Origin: Candidatus Dormiibacterota bacterium
Lineage (GTDB): Bacteria > Chloroflexota > Dormibacteria > Aeolococcales > Bog-877
Assembly: GCA_003132265.1 (NCBI GenBank)
Contig: PKXE01000120.1
Location: 19,200 to 24,582 of the forward strand
DNA length: 5,383 nucleotides
Reading direction: 5' to 3'
The notes beneath the pieces were generated by a model that saw only the letters and a list, made by a program, of their open reading frames with translations, did not search any database and had not been told where the DNA came from. Below, one piece after another: positions 5,354 to 5,383 of the stretch. The position numbers and the translations under genes are program-made. The stretch's first letter is position 1; the number at the start of each line of letters is the position of its first letter.

Positions 5354-5383
5354 ATGCCTATTGGGGGGGCGTGATGGGGCAGC

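Noticed and set aside
4892..5374. Plus-strand 160-codon open frame opposite the MDR gene
   Set aside because: It is antisense to a gene with a clear GroES-like and Rossmann-domain signature, and its product is Arg/Gly-rich with no recognisable motif.

Overview
The window is a compact, GC-rich (roughly two-thirds G+C by eye) bacterial chromosomal segment with six complete protein genes in two three-gene clusters that converge tail to tail. Codon use strongly favours G/C at third positions. GTG and TTG starts, overlapping stop/start codons and a hydratase very like mycobacterial HtdZ (Rv0130) suggest a high-GC actinobacterial or similar free-living lineage. The species cannot be fixed from the sequence.

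Layout. Positions 1-248 hold no convincing gene; there is a GC-rich leader with a perfect 7-bp inverted repeat. The plus-strand cluster (249-3026) encodes an acyl-CoA dehydrogenase of the ACAD10/ACAD11 type, a small histidine-type (RHG) phosphatase and an aminoglycoside-phosphotransferase-fold (APH) kinase. These are joined by 8-bp and 4-bp overlaps and are almost certainly co-translated. A 56-bp gap with a GC-rich hairpin separates them from the minus-strand cluster (5341 down to 3083): a zinc-free quinone oxidoreductase-like MDR enzyme, a short-chain dehydrogenase/reductase (SDR) and a MaoC-type (R)-specific enoyl-CoA hydratase, spaced by 10 bp and a 4-bp overlap.

How the genes may work together. 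In animals the APH kinase and the dehydrogenase are fused in ACAD10/ACAD11, and in Pseudomonas putida they are the LvaA/LvaC pair of levulinate catabolism. In those systems the kinase phosphorylates the 4-hydroxyl of a 4-hydroxyacyl-CoA and the dehydrogenase-fold enzyme removes the phosphate, rearranging the chain so that beta-oxidation can proceed. The plus cluster therefore looks like an unfused 4-hydroxyacyl-CoA module. The opposite cluster supplies a hydratase, a dehydrogenase and an NAD(P)H-linked reductase that could process the resulting enoyl/3-hydroxyacyl-CoA. The phosphatase lying between dehydrogenase and kinase is the least explained part: vertebrate ACAD10 also carries a phosphatase-type domain (HAD fold), but from an unrelated family. 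Family assignments are firm; the pathway assignment is inference by homology and gene order.

No tRNA, rRNA, mobile element, CRISPR array or phage-like feature was seen.
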